Origin: Crocinitomicaceae bacterium
GTDB taxonomy: Bacteria; Bacteroidota; Bacteroidia; Flavobacteriales_D; Crocinitomicaceae
Reading direction: 5' to 3'
DNA: 64,000 bases
NCBI GenBank assembly: GCA_030830895.1
Contig: JAURMC010000014.1
Location: 1 to 64,000 of the forward strand
Shown here: positions 45,718 through 55,527 of the stretch, one piece after another
Layout: each line of letters starts with the position of its first letter
Position numbering within the stretch: the first letter of the stretch is position 1
The notes under the pieces: model-generated
The model's database searches: none
Seen by the model: the letters and a program-made list of their open reading frames with translations, nothing else
What the model was told of the DNA's origin: nothing
Translations under genes and position numbers: made by a program

Positions 45718-48219
45718 ATGCTAAAACTACTAAAGGTCTTGTTCATTATTGTAGTTCCTTTTTTTTATTTGGGACAAGGTGATGATTGTAGTACTGCAAC
45801 ACAAATCACAAACGTATTAAATTATTGCTCAGGCAACGGTGTTTTTACCAATGTAGGATCTACACCGGGAATGTATGGATTACCGAGTTGTTGGCCCGTA
45901 AATGCCACCGAAGACGTATGGTTTTCTTTTACCGCTTTAGGCACTGATGTACTCATTTCCGCAAGCGGCACCGGTGGAGGCGGTACTATGCCACAACCCC
46001 GAATTGCCTTATATGATGGAATCTGCGGAGGGTTACTTAATGAACTTAATTGTGCGAATGGGACACCCGGATTTGGTACCACCCAAATTTACGAAGGCGC
46101 CCTTGTACCGGGAAACACATATTATATTCGAATATCAACACCTCAAGCAAATGAAGGAAGCTTTGAGCTTTGCATCAACAGTTATACGCCAACTGCAAAT
46201 CCGGGAGCGGATTGTGATGGCGCGGCATATCTTTGTAACCAAAATCCTGTTAGTGTAGGAACGCTAAGTGGTGGCGGATTAAACAATGACGAACCAGAAC
46301 CTGGCACCTGCCTTGACATGCCTGGGCCAGATGAATCAAATTCTTCATGGTTTTATTGGACATGCGGTACAGGTGGGCCGCTAACCTTCGATATTACGCC
46401 TGTAAATCCAATGGACGACATCGACTTTATATTCTATCAACTAAATTCAAATGATCCTTGTGGTCCGAGAACGCCTGTTCGATGTTGTTCAAGTTCTTGC
46501 CTTAATGCCACAGGTTCTACTGGGATGGGATTAGCCGAAGTTGACCCAACTGAATGGCCAGGTTGCCAAGCTGGATATAATGCATATATTCAAAGTATTA
46601 ACATGACCCCTGGTACGAGCTATGCCTTGCTCGTTAATAATTTCTCGGCTAATACTGGGTTTACCATTACTTTCAACAACAATAATCCTAATGGAGGTAC
46701 ATTCGCTGGTCCAATTCCACAAATAACCTCAAGTACATTAAACATATGCGCAGGAGATTCTGTCATTTTTAACGGTACAAATTCGCAAAACTGTACCACT
46801 TACAATTGGAATTTTACCCCCAATGCTTCTCCAATTTCCGCGGTGGGGGTCGGATCACACACGGTTACCTATCCGAATCCTGGGAATTTTGTAGCAATTT
46901 TAAATGGACTAGATTTCTCAGGATGCCAATCGTTAGATTTCGTGAATGTTACGGTTAGCCCTCCAATACTAGTAAATATCGCATCTGTAGATACAATTTG
47001 TAGCGGGTCTAATTTTATTCAACCTATCACTTCTTCTCCTTTAGGGGCTACGTTTAGCTACACCCCGTCCGTAAATCCCAACCTAACAGGTGCAAATTCA
47101 GGTTCAGGAGCAAATATTAATCAAATCATAAATAACACCAGTGCAAGCGCTCAAAATATTACTTATGTGGTAAATGGGAGCCTTAATGGTTGTCAAAATA
47201 CAGATAGTTGTATTCTTACAGTTACACCCCTCATCGAACCTACCTTTAATTGGATGGGACCATTCTGTTTGGGCTTGACCCCTGCACCAATCCTTCCTTC
47301 CTTATCAAGTAATGGCATTCAAGGAATTTGGAATCCATTGGCTGTGAATACTCAACAGCTTGGGATTTCCAACTATATATTTACCGCCAACCCTGGTGAA
47401 TGTGCTGATACTGCTTCAATGAATGTTCTGATTTCAGAGAATCCTGGCGTTTCTTTTAATGCTGATGTTTTATTAGGGTGTTCCCCATTGCAAGGGACAC
47501 TTACTACCACACCCGTAAATGGAGCAACATATCTTTGGCAAATTAATGGGTTACAAATTGGGAATTCTCCGAGTGTTTCTTACAACTTACCCAATGTGGG
47601 CTGTTATGATGTTGAGTTGCAAGTAGATGTTAGTGGGTGTACGGTATCTTCACTTCTAAACGATTATTTGTGCGTGGAAGCGCCACCGGTAGTTAGTTTT
47701 TCATTCGTTCCGGGAGAGTTCAGTGCCCCTTCTGAACTTATTAGTTTTAACAATGGAACTCAAGGCGCCTCTTCATACCAATGGCTTTATGGGGATGGGA
47801 ACAGCAGTACTCAATCGGAAGAAACGCATACCTACACGAATACAACAGGAGGTTATTTTGTAACCCTTATTGCAAGTTCACCTTCAGGGTGTACCGATTC
47901 ACTTACCCAATTTATTGGGTACCAAGAACCATTAATTTTCTATGTTCCAAATACCTTCACACCGGACCAAGACCAATTCAATCAGCAATGGAAACCTGTA
48001 TTTACAAGCGGATTTAATCCATATGATTATCACTTGCGTATTTTCAATCGCTGGGGCGAATTAATTTGGGAATCATTTAATTACGAAACGGGATGGGATG
48101 GCGTATATGGAAAAGATTTCCAAGCACAAGACGGAATATATACATGGGAAATTACCTATGCGACTAAAACAAACAACGAGAAACAAAGGGTGACAGGTAC
48201 TTTAAATTTACTGCGTTAA
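45718..48219 (+). CDS. Secreted PKD/Ig-like protein with gliding-motility C-terminal domain
   Basis: 833 residues. A signal peptide (MLKLLKVLFIIVVPFFYLGQG) precedes two jelly-roll-like domains with paired cysteines (about 20-330), Ig-like modules (about 330-640), and a PKD domain (SYQWLYGDGNSSTQSEETHTY). The last 95 residues are the gliding-motility/CHU_C T9SS type B domain: FYVPNTFTPDQDQFNQQW, IFNRWGELIWES and WDGVYGKDFQAQDGIYTWEI. It is a surface or secreted protein; adhesion is likely but not shown. It leads a run of three such genes. Confidence 0.9.
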   Translation: MLKLLKVLFIIVVPFFYLGQGDDCSTATQITNVLNYCSGNGVFTNVGSTPGMYGLPSCWPVNATEDVWFSFTALGTDVLISASGTGGGGTMPQPRIALYDGICGGLLNELNCANGTPGFGTTQIYEGALVPGNTYYIRISTPQANEGSFELCINSYTPTANPGADCDGAAYLCNQNPVSVGTLSGGGLNNDEPEPGTCLDMPGPDESNSSWFYWTCGTGGPLTFDITPVNPMDDIDFIFYQLNSNDPCGPRTPVRCCSSSCLNATGSTGMGLAEVDPTEWPGCQAGYNAYIQSINMTPGTSYALLVNNFSANTGFTITFNNNNPNGGTFAGPIPQITSSTLNICAGDSVIFNGTNSQNCTTYNWNFTPNASPISAVGVGSHTVTYPNPGNFVAILNGLDFSGCQSLDFVNVTVSPPILVNIASVDTICSGSNFIQPITSSPLGATFSYTPSVNPNLTGANSGSGANINQIINNTSASAQNITYVVNGSLNGCQNTDSCILTVTPLIEPTFNWMGPFCLGLTPAPILPSLSSNGIQGIWNPLAVNTQQLGISNYIFTANPGECADTASMNVLISENPGVSFNADVLLGCSPLQGTLTTTPVNGATYLWQINGLQIGNSPSVSYNLPNVGCYDVELQVDVSGCTVSSLLNDYLCVEAPPVVSFSFVPGEFSAPSELISFNNGTQGASSYQWLYGDGNSSTQSEETHTYTNTTGGYFVTLIASSPSGCTDSLTQFIGYQEPLIFYVPNTFTPDQDQFNQQWKPVFTSGFNPYDYHLRIFNRWGELIWESFNYETGWDGVYGKDFQAQDGIYTWEITYATKTNNEKQRVTGTLNLLR

Positions 48220-48280
48220 TTTTTTCATTTTAATCCCCTCAACAATTTTCGGATTCTAGTTATTTCAAAATACGAAAAAA

Positions 48281-48296
48281 TAGCCTTTTTAGGCTA
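48281..48296. other. Short hairpin in the 238-bp gap
   Basis: TAGCCT-TTTT-AGGCTA forms a 6-bp stem. An A run precedes it, so on the minus strand it reads as a terminator (stem then TTTTTT), although both flanking genes are on the plus strand. The rest of the 48220-48457 gap shows nothing clear. Confidence 0.4.
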
Positions 48297-48457
48297 AGCC
48301 TATCCCAATGGGTACCAGTCTTAAAAGTCTCAAATCTAATTAAAAGGATTCGCTTTTGAATGTGCAAATAATCTTTGTAAATAAATTCAAAAAAAATACG
48401 GTTATATAGACCACCAAATCAAACAATTAACGTAAATTTAATGCTGCCTAAACTACT

Positions 48458-51400
48458 ATGAAGCATTTACTCATTGCTCTTGTTTTATTTGTTATTTCCA
48501 GTGCCTTACGCGGTCAAACTACCGTTAATTTCACTTACACTGGATCTGTGCAAACTTGGATTGTTCCTCCATGTGTATATAATATAAATGCCGTTGTTGC
48601 AGGTGCCAAAGGAGGTGGTTCTAATGGTGGAAATGGAGCCCGAATCACTGCGAATATTGCGGTAACTCCAGGACAAACGCTTTATATTTATTGCGGAGGA
48701 ATGGGTACTCAAGGAGGCAATTCCGGTGGTTGGAATGGTGGAGGCACGGGTCATAATTCAAGTGGATCTTCAACCTACCGCTCGTGGGGAGGTGGTGGAG
48801 CTTCTGATATTCGAATCAATGGACAAGCGCTTGCAAATCGCGTAATTGTAGCTGGTGGCGGTGGTGGCCGAAGTGGTGGTTCTTCACCAGTATGCGGTGG
48901 ATCGGCAAATTGCAATAATGGATCTAACGGGTGTAATACCTATGGTGCCGGAGGAGGCGGAGGAACTCAATTTTCTGGCGGAAACGGAGGAGCTCCATGG
49001 GCGGGTGTTCCTCCCGGAGGATCTGCAGGCACGCTAGGAAATGGAGGTCAAGGTGGATATTGGCAGACGGCATCAGGCGGTGGCGGAGGCGGTGGTTATT
49101 ATGGAGGCGGTGGAGGTGGCAATGACGGTTGTTGCACCGGCGCGAATGGTGGTGGTGGTGGTGGTGGTGGCTCCTCACTTGTCCCTGCTGGCGGGACTTG
49201 TCTTGCCGGCAATAATACGAATCACGGGTATGTTAATATCACTTACAGTGGCGGAGCTGCTCAAGTTACTGCCACAAGCAATAGTCCAGTATGCACAGGA
49301 ACAAGCATTCAGTTGAATACCTCGGCGCAAGGAACTTATTCTTGGACTGGACCTAACGGTTTTACATCCTCCCTTCAAAACCCAAGCATTCCAAATGCTA
49401 CTGCTGCTAATGCAGGAACGTATACTGTGACTGTTAATTTAGGCGGGTGTATTGGAACCGCGAGTACCAATGTGATAATCAATCCCTCACCAACCGTAAG
49501 CGTAAGTTCAGCCACAATTTGTTCAGGCCAATCTGCTACTATAAATGCTTCGGTAACCCCAGTACTTGCCGGAACTTATTCTTGGAATACGGGAGCCACG
49601 AGTTCGTCGCTTACAGCATCTCCGAATACAACAACCCTTTACACGGTTACCTTTACAGCGACAGGAGGGTGTCCTGGAACAGCAACAGGAGCAATAACAG
49701 TCAATCCAACGCCGGTGCTAACGGTAAATAATCCTACAATTTGCGACGGGCAAAGCGCAACAATTACGGCAACAAGCTCTGTTCCAGGAGGTACATTTAC
49801 TTGGAATCCTGGTGCCGCCTCTACAAATTCTATCACAGTCAATCCTTTGTTAACTACCTCATACACTGTGAATTATTCTTCTCCGGCAGGCTGCGCAGCC
49901 GCCGCGGTTACCTCAACGGTAACTGTTAATCCAACACCAAATGTTACGGTAAATAACACTACTATTTGCAATGGTCAGACGGCTACGCTTACCGCCACAC
50001 CATCTGTTCCTGGAGGAACATATACATGGAATAATGGAAGTAGTACTCAAAGTATTTCTGTAAACCCTACAACTACCACAAGCTATACGGTTAATTATAG
50101 TACTGCCGCAGGATGCTCTGCACCTGTTGCAACCGGAACCGTAACGGTTAATCCAACACCAACAATAACTGCAACAAGTGCTACCATCTGTGCAGGTCAA
50201 TCCGTAACGCTGAATGCATCTACCAACACCCAAGGAGGAACATTTACATGGAATCCTGGAGGAATAGTTGGCAGTACGCTAACTGTGAGTCCACAGAACA
50301 CCACAACCTACACATTGAGTTATGTAAGTGCTGCTGGTTGTGTTTCAAACAATGCTACAGGAACCGTTACGGTAAACCCGATAGCTACATTAACAGTAAA
50401 TAATGATACTATTTGCGACGGTAATTCCACAACACTTACAGCAACTCCTAGTGTTCCAGGGGGAACTTTTTTATGGAATAATGGTGCTACCACACAATCA
50501 ATTACAGTATCCCCAAACACTACTACGACATATACCGTAGATTACACAAGTGCTGCGGGATGTTCAAGTGCTCAGGCTACTAGTATTGTAACGGTGAATC
50601 CAAGTCCCGTGGTCACTGTTAACAACGCTACTATTTGCAGTGGTCAAACCGCAAATTTAACAGCTGTCTCTAGCCTGCCCATGGGTGTATTTTCATGGAG
50701 TCCCCTGGGTTTAAACTCCCCAACAGTGCAGGTATCCCCTGTTCAAACCACTAATTACACCGTTACTTTTAATAGCAATTTAAATTGTCCGAGTTCGCCA
50801 GTTACGGCAACGGTTACTGTGAACCCAACCCCAACCGTTACCATCATAGATGATACCATATGTAACGGTAGTTCAGGAACCCTAACCACTATTGTGTCAG
50901 TTCCTGGTGGAACGTACTTATGGACGCCAGGGGGCAGTACGTCTCCGAATTTAACCGCAAGTCCAAACGTAACCACTAGTTATTCCCTTGTTTACAGCAC
51001 CGGAGCCAATTGCAGCAGTTCCACAGTTACTGGAGTTATTATCGTAAATCCAGTTCCAACCTTATTTACGACCTTGGCATCTTCAACGATTTGCAGTGGG
51101 GATGCGGTTTCTATTGGAATGAATTCAAACGTTCCGGGCGCCATTATTTCATGGACCAATTCACCGAATCAAGTTCTTGGAAGCAATTCAGGTACGGGTC
51201 TAACCATTAATGACGTATTGACCACTGTAACGCAAGCGACAGGAACCACTTCTTACACGATTGTATCATCGGCTAATAATTGTAGTAGTTTGCCTCAAAC
51301 GATTACAGTTACCGTTCATCCAATTCCAACCATTTCCGTTACAAATGATACCATTTGTCAAGGTCAATCGTCAACATTATCAGCAATTCCCGATGTACAA

Positions 51401-52768
51401 GGCGGGTCCTTCTTGTGGTCAGCAGGCGCTCAAACAACTTCTTCAATTTCCGTTAATCCGGTATCTACAACTACGTATAATGTGCTATACGACTTTAATG
51501 GTTGTATTACAACTGGAGGAGGGACAGTGGTAGTGAATCCTGTACCAAACGTTACTATAAACAGTGGAAATATTTGTTTTGGGGACTCAATAATCCTAGT
51601 CGCAAATGCAAGTTCCCTCGGAGGAACATACACATGGAATCCCGGAGGAGTTGGGCCGCAAAGTATCACTGTAAACCCATTATCAAGTACTAATATTTCC
51701 GTTACTTACACCTTGAATAATTGCAGTAGTCAAGTTGCAACAAGCAACATTATCGTAACCCAATTACCAACGCTAATCATGGATGATACTACAATTTGTC
51801 AGGGACAACTTGCAACAATGACGGCAATTCCAAGTCAAAGCGGAGGTACCTTTGATTGGTCGCCGGGTGGACCTGGTCCCCAAACTGCAAGTCTTACCCC
51901 TAGTGACACGATGCCAATCACTGTTACATACACTATTAATGGTTGTTCAAGTAACCCGACCACTGCGATGATAAACGTAAACCCAATGCCTGTATCCAAC
52001 GTGATTACGCCGGCAATAACAGGATGCGCACCCTTAAACTATCTATTCCAAGCAGATACTACTGAAGCAAGCGATGGATATTTCTGGAATGTTAATGGAT
52101 CCATGAACAGTGGAAATAGTGTTAGTGGAATAGCAATGAGCGGTGGTTGTCAGTCGATTTCACTTACAAATACACTAAATGGTTGCACTACAACCACAAC
52201 ATTTTTAGATTATTTATGCCCAGAATCTCCTCCGATTGCCGCATTTGATGCTAATATTTCATATTTTACAGAACCAAGTCAGACTGTTTCATTTTTTAAT
52301 ACGAGCCTTGGAGCAAATTCGTACGCATGGGTTTTTAATGATGGGGGAATAAGTACGGAGAATTCGCCACAACATGTATTTACTAACACCACAGCCGGAA
52401 GCACCATTTGGCTCTACGCTACTAGCCCACTTGGATGTGTTGATAGCACCAGTTTGTTTATTTCGTATCAGGACGGTTTAATATATTACATTCCGAATAC
52501 CTTCACTCCTGATGGCGATTTATATAACAATAGCTTTATGCCAATATTTACTTCAGGTTTCGACCCCTACAATTATAACCTTCAGATCTACAACCGATGG
52601 GGTGAGTTAATCTTTGAGTCTAATAATCCCAGCATAGGTTGGGATGGATCGTATGGAATATATGGCAACCAAGTTCAAAGTGGCACGTATTCGTATCGAA
52701 TTCGTTTTAAAGTACTTAAAAACGATGAATATCAATTGGTGGTTGGACATGTAAATTTGGTTAAATAA
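48458..52768 (+). CDS. Giant surface protein: glycine-rich domain, Ig-like repeats, gliding-motility C-terminal domain
   Basis: 1436 residues. Signal peptide, then a glycine-rich domain (about 20-275) starting TVNFTYTGSVQTWIVPPC with runs such as GGGGGGGYYGGGGGGNDGCC. About eleven Ig-like repeats of 70-90 residues follow, each with TICSGQTA..LTATPSVPGGTFTWN and ending TVTVNPTP. A PKD-like module and the T9SS type B sorting domain (YYIPNTFTPDGDLYNNSF, IYNRWGELIFES) end the protein. It is a likely cell-surface adhesin or motility-related protein. It is a paralogue of the next gene at both ends, with different middle repeats. Confidence 0.9.
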   Translation: MKHLLIALVLFVISSALRGQTTVNFTYTGSVQTWIVPPCVYNINAVVAGAKGGGSNGGNGARITANIAVTPGQTLYIYCGGMGTQGGNSGGWNGGGTGHNSSGSSTYRSWGGGGASDIRINGQALANRVIVAGGGGGRSGGSSPVCGGSANCNNGSNGCNTYGAGGGGGTQFSGGNGGAPWAGVPPGGSAGTLGNGGQGGYWQTASGGGGGGGYYGGGGGGNDGCCTGANGGGGGGGGSSLVPAGGTCLAGNNTNHGYVNITYSGGAAQVTATSNSPVCTGTSIQLNTSAQGTYSWTGPNGFTSSLQNPSIPNATAANAGTYTVTVNLGGCIGTASTNVIINPSPTVSVSSATICSGQSATINASVTPVLAGTYSWNTGATSSSLTASPNTTTLYTVTFTATGGCPGTATGAITVNPTPVLTVNNPTICDGQSATITATSSVPGGTFTWNPGAASTNSITVNPLLTTSYTVNYSSPAGCAAAAVTSTVTVNPTPNVTVNNTTICNGQTATLTATPSVPGGTYTWNNGSSTQSISVNPTTTTSYTVNYSTAAGCSAPVATGTVTVNPTPTITATSATICAGQSVTLNASTNTQGGTFTWNPGGIVGSTLTVSPQNTTTYTLSYVSAAGCVSNNATGTVTVNPIATLTVNNDTICDGNSTTLTATPSVPGGTFLWNNGATTQSITVSPNTTTTYTVDYTSAAGCSSAQATSIVTVNPSPVVTVNNATICSGQTANLTAVSSLPMGVFSWSPLGLNSPTVQVSPVQTTNYTVTFNSNLNCPSSPVTATVTVNPTPTVTIIDDTICNGSSGTLTTIVSVPGGTYLWTPGGSTSPNLTASPNVTTSYSLVYSTGANCSSSTVTGVIIVNPVPTLFTTLASSTICSGDAVSIGMNSNVPGAIISWTNSPNQVLGSNSGTGLTINDVLTTVTQATGTTSYTIVSSANNCSSLPQTITVTVHPIPTISVTNDTICQGQSSTLSAIPDVQGGSFLWSAGAQTTSSISVNPVSTTTYNVLYDFNGCITTGGGTVVVNPVPNVTINSGNICFGDSIILVANASSLGGTYTWNPGGVGPQSITVNPLSSTNISVTYTLNNCSSQVATSNIIVTQLPTLIMDDTTICQGQLATMTAIPSQSGGTFDWSPGGPGPQTASLTPSDTMPITVTYTINGCSSNPTTAMINVNPMPVSNVITPAITGCAPLNYLFQADTTEASDGYFWNVNGSMNSGNSVSGIAMSGGCQSISLTNTLNGCTTTTTFLDYLCPESPPIAAFDANISYFTEPSQTVSFFNTSLGANSYAWVFNDGGISTENSPQHVFTNTTAGSTIWLYATSPLGCVDSTSLFISYQDGLIYYIPNTFTPDGDLYNNSFMPIFTSGFDPYNYNLQIYNRWGELIFESNNPSIGWDGSYGIYGNQVQSGTYSYRIRFKVLKNDEYQLVVGHVNLVK

Positions 52769-52810
52769 GCTAGATATATTCAATACCTAAAGATTTTAAT
52801 AAATTGTTAC

Positions 52811-52818
52811 TAAATTTG
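52811..52818 (+). promoter_or_regulatory. -7 box TAAATTTG for the second glycine-rich gene
   Basis: An exact TAnnTTTG match, 17 bases before the ATG at 52836; it suggests separate transcription from the preceding paralogue. Confidence 0.5.
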
Positions 52819-52835
52819 ACAAATCTAGACTTAAT

Positions 52836-55520
52836 ATGAGAAAGTTTCTATTGTCGTCAATTGCTATTTTAACAGGATTAATAGGTAATTTTTTCCTGTT
52901 TGGTCAAGCATCAACCATTACTTTTAATTACACCGGTGCTGTTCAAACTTGGACGGTACCTCCCTGTGTTTATACCATAAACGTCATAGTTGCCGGAGCA
53001 AAAGGTGGTGGTTTTAATGGTGGAAATGGTGCTCGTATCTCTGCACCGATTAATGTTACACCTGGTCAAATTTTAAACATTTATTGTGGCGGCATGGGAA
53101 CGCAAGGAAATGCGTCAGGCGGATGGAACGGCGGAGGAACTGGATTTGCGTCTAGCAACGGAAATATAGCCTATGGATCATGGGGTGGCGGCGGCGCTAG
53201 TGACATTAGAATCGGAGGTACGGCTTTAGCCAACCGTGTTATTGTAGCCGGTGGAGGTGGAGGTCGAAGTGGAGGGTCTTCCCCAGTTTGTGGCGGGGCA
53301 GCCAATTGCAACAACGGTGCTGCTGGCTGTAACACCTATGGTCAAGGCGGACAAGGTGGTACTCAAGTAGCAGGTGGTAATGGTGGAACACCTTGGGCGG
53401 GAACACCTCCCGGAGGTTCACCAGGAACACTTGGCAATGGAGGTCAAGCTGGTATTTGGCAAACGGCCTCAGGTGGTGGTGGTGGTGGTGGTTTCTATGG
53501 CGGTGGCGGTGGCGGTAACGATGGATGTTGTACCGGTGCCAATGGCGGCGGTGGCGGTGGAGCAGGTTCTTCAATGGTTCCTGCAGGTGGTACTTGCCTC
53601 GCCAACAATAATAACAACCATGGATTTATTACGATTAACTATCAAGCTGGTGGTATCAATATTGCTGCCTCCAATGGCGGTCCATACTGCGCTGGTCAAA
53701 CCATCACGCTTTCTGCATCGAATGGTGCAACAACCTACTCATGGACAGGCCCAAATGGATTTACATCGAATCTTCAAAACCCAACTATACCTAATGCTAC
53801 ACCATTGGATAGTGGTACATACACCTTAAACTATACCACTCCCAACTGCAACGGTACAGCCTCAACGCTAGTTGTTGTTAACACACCAACTTACCCTACA
53901 TTTACACAAATTACTCCAATATGTCACAACGGTGCTGTACCTGGTTTACCAGCCGCTTCAAACGACAATCCAGCAATCACGGGAACATGGTCCCCTTCGG
54001 TTATTTCATCAGCAGCTCCTGGTACCTTTCCGTATATTTTCACTCCTGCACCTCAGTTTTGTGCAGTCCCTGCAACGATGAATATTACAATTCTACCAAA
54101 TGAAACACCATCCTTTAATCAAATCATGCCGATGTGTATTAACAGTGCCCCACCCGCATTGCCAAACCCATCTACCAATTTAACTCCATATACTGGGACT
54201 TGGACACCACCTACCATTACCACTGCTTCCGCAGGTACTTATACGTATACATTTACCCCAACGGCGGGGCAATGTGCGGTAGTAACTACAATGGATATCT
54301 CAATCCTCAATTATACGGAACCTACCTTTCAACAAATCGGACCCATCTGTCAATTTACACCAGGAATTACCTTACCGGGAAGTTCCACAAATGCAGTTCC
54401 TATAACTGGCTCATGGAATCCTCCAACTATAAATGTTAACCTACCAGGTACGGTGTTTTATAACTTTACACCGGATCCATTTCAATGTTCAGATTCTGCC
54501 TCCATGTTCATTACGATTGATCCGTTGAACATACCTCAGTTTACCCAAATACCACTGGTTTGTCAAGGTGATATCCCTCCGGTATTTCCATTAGTATCAA
54601 ATAATAATCCGGGAATTGTGGGAACATGGAATCCCCCAACCATCGATAGTTCAACACCAGGGATTTTTACATTTAATTTTAATCCAAACCCAAATCAATG
54701 TGCAGATACAATTACAATGAATGTAACTGTAGTTGCATCGGAGCCACCTGTTTTTCAGGCAGATTCTTTGACTGGGTGTAATCCACTTTTAGTTAATTTC
54801 AATACCATACCTGTTCCTGGAGCGAGCTATACGTATACATGGAATGGAACTACGATTGGAATAACACCAAGTACGTCTTACATGTTTACCGCAGCTGGTT
54901 GTCATACCATTACCCTACAATATAATCTATTAGGCTGCTTGGAAACGACCACATATACCGACTATATCTGTATGGAGAACTATCCGAATACTACATTTAT
55001 GGCTAATCCAAATGTGCTCTCATCCACATCAGAATCAATTAATTTCACCAACACAACTATCGGAGCAATCGCTTATTTCTGGGAATATGGTGACGGACAA
55101 ACCTCGACCGAATTTGAAGAACCGCACTTTTACAATGGAATCTCTGAAAACATGCTGGTTAGTTTAACTGCAAGTACTGCATTGGGATGTGCTACCACAT
55201 ATGAATTGTCGTTACCCGTTATAAGCGATCCAATTTACTATGTTCCAAATACCTTCACGCCAGATCAAGATGAACATAATCAAACTTGGTTTCCTGTATT
55301 CACCACTGGTTTTGATCCTTACAATTTCAATTTAAAGGTATTTAATCGTTGGGGTGAATTAGTTTGGGAAAGTAATAATGCCTTAGGTGAATGGGATGGA
55401 ACATATGGGGCTGATGGTAGAAAAGTACAGGCTGGAATATATACTTGGGTCATTAAATATGCCAACAAAGAAACCGACGAAAAGAAAATAGTTACTGGTA
55501 CGGTTAACGTATTAAAATAG
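52836..55520 (+). CDS. Surface protein paralogue: glycine-rich domain, different repeats, gliding-motility C-terminal domain
   Basis: 894 residues. Signal peptide, then a glycine-rich domain (about 28-290) nearly matching the upstream paralogue (TITFNYTGAVQTWTVPPC, GGGFYGGGGGGNDGCCTG). One Ig-like module is followed by five repeats of about 65 residues of a different kind (PTFTQITPICHNGAVPGLPA, then ITGTWSPSVI, then TFPYIFTPAPQFCA). A PKD-like module (YFWEYGDGQTSTEFEEPHFY) and the T9SS type B domain (YYVPNTFTPDQDEHNQTW) end the protein. The shared ends with unlike middles indicate duplication and repeat exchange. Confidence 0.9.
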   Translation: MRKFLLSSIAILTGLIGNFFLFGQASTITFNYTGAVQTWTVPPCVYTINVIVAGAKGGGFNGGNGARISAPINVTPGQILNIYCGGMGTQGNASGGWNGGGTGFASSNGNIAYGSWGGGGASDIRIGGTALANRVIVAGGGGGRSGGSSPVCGGAANCNNGAAGCNTYGQGGQGGTQVAGGNGGTPWAGTPPGGSPGTLGNGGQAGIWQTASGGGGGGGFYGGGGGGNDGCCTGANGGGGGGAGSSMVPAGGTCLANNNNNHGFITINYQAGGINIAASNGGPYCAGQTITLSASNGATTYSWTGPNGFTSNLQNPTIPNATPLDSGTYTLNYTTPNCNGTASTLVVVNTPTYPTFTQITPICHNGAVPGLPAASNDNPAITGTWSPSVISSAAPGTFPYIFTPAPQFCAVPATMNITILPNETPSFNQIMPMCINSAPPALPNPSTNLTPYTGTWTPPTITTASAGTYTYTFTPTAGQCAVVTTMDISILNYTEPTFQQIGPICQFTPGITLPGSSTNAVPITGSWNPPTINVNLPGTVFYNFTPDPFQCSDSASMFITIDPLNIPQFTQIPLVCQGDIPPVFPLVSNNNPGIVGTWNPPTIDSSTPGIFTFNFNPNPNQCADTITMNVTVVASEPPVFQADSLTGCNPLLVNFNTIPVPGASYTYTWNGTTIGITPSTSYMFTAAGCHTITLQYNLLGCLETTTYTDYICMENYPNTTFMANPNVLSSTSESINFTNTTIGAIAYFWEYGDGQTSTEFEEPHFYNGISENMLVSLTASTALGCATTYELSLPVISDPIYYVPNTFTPDQDEHNQTWFPVFTTGFDPYNFNLKVFNRWGELVWESNNALGEWDGTYGADGRKVQAGIYTWVIKYANKETDEKKIVTGTVNVLK

Positions 55521-55527
55521 AGTCAAC

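Noticed and set aside
48924-49178. Histidine-rich minus-strand ORF (HHHHHHHH)
   Set aside because: It is the antisense reading of glycine codons (GGT/GGC repeats) in the real surface protein; the same applies to 53239-53574.
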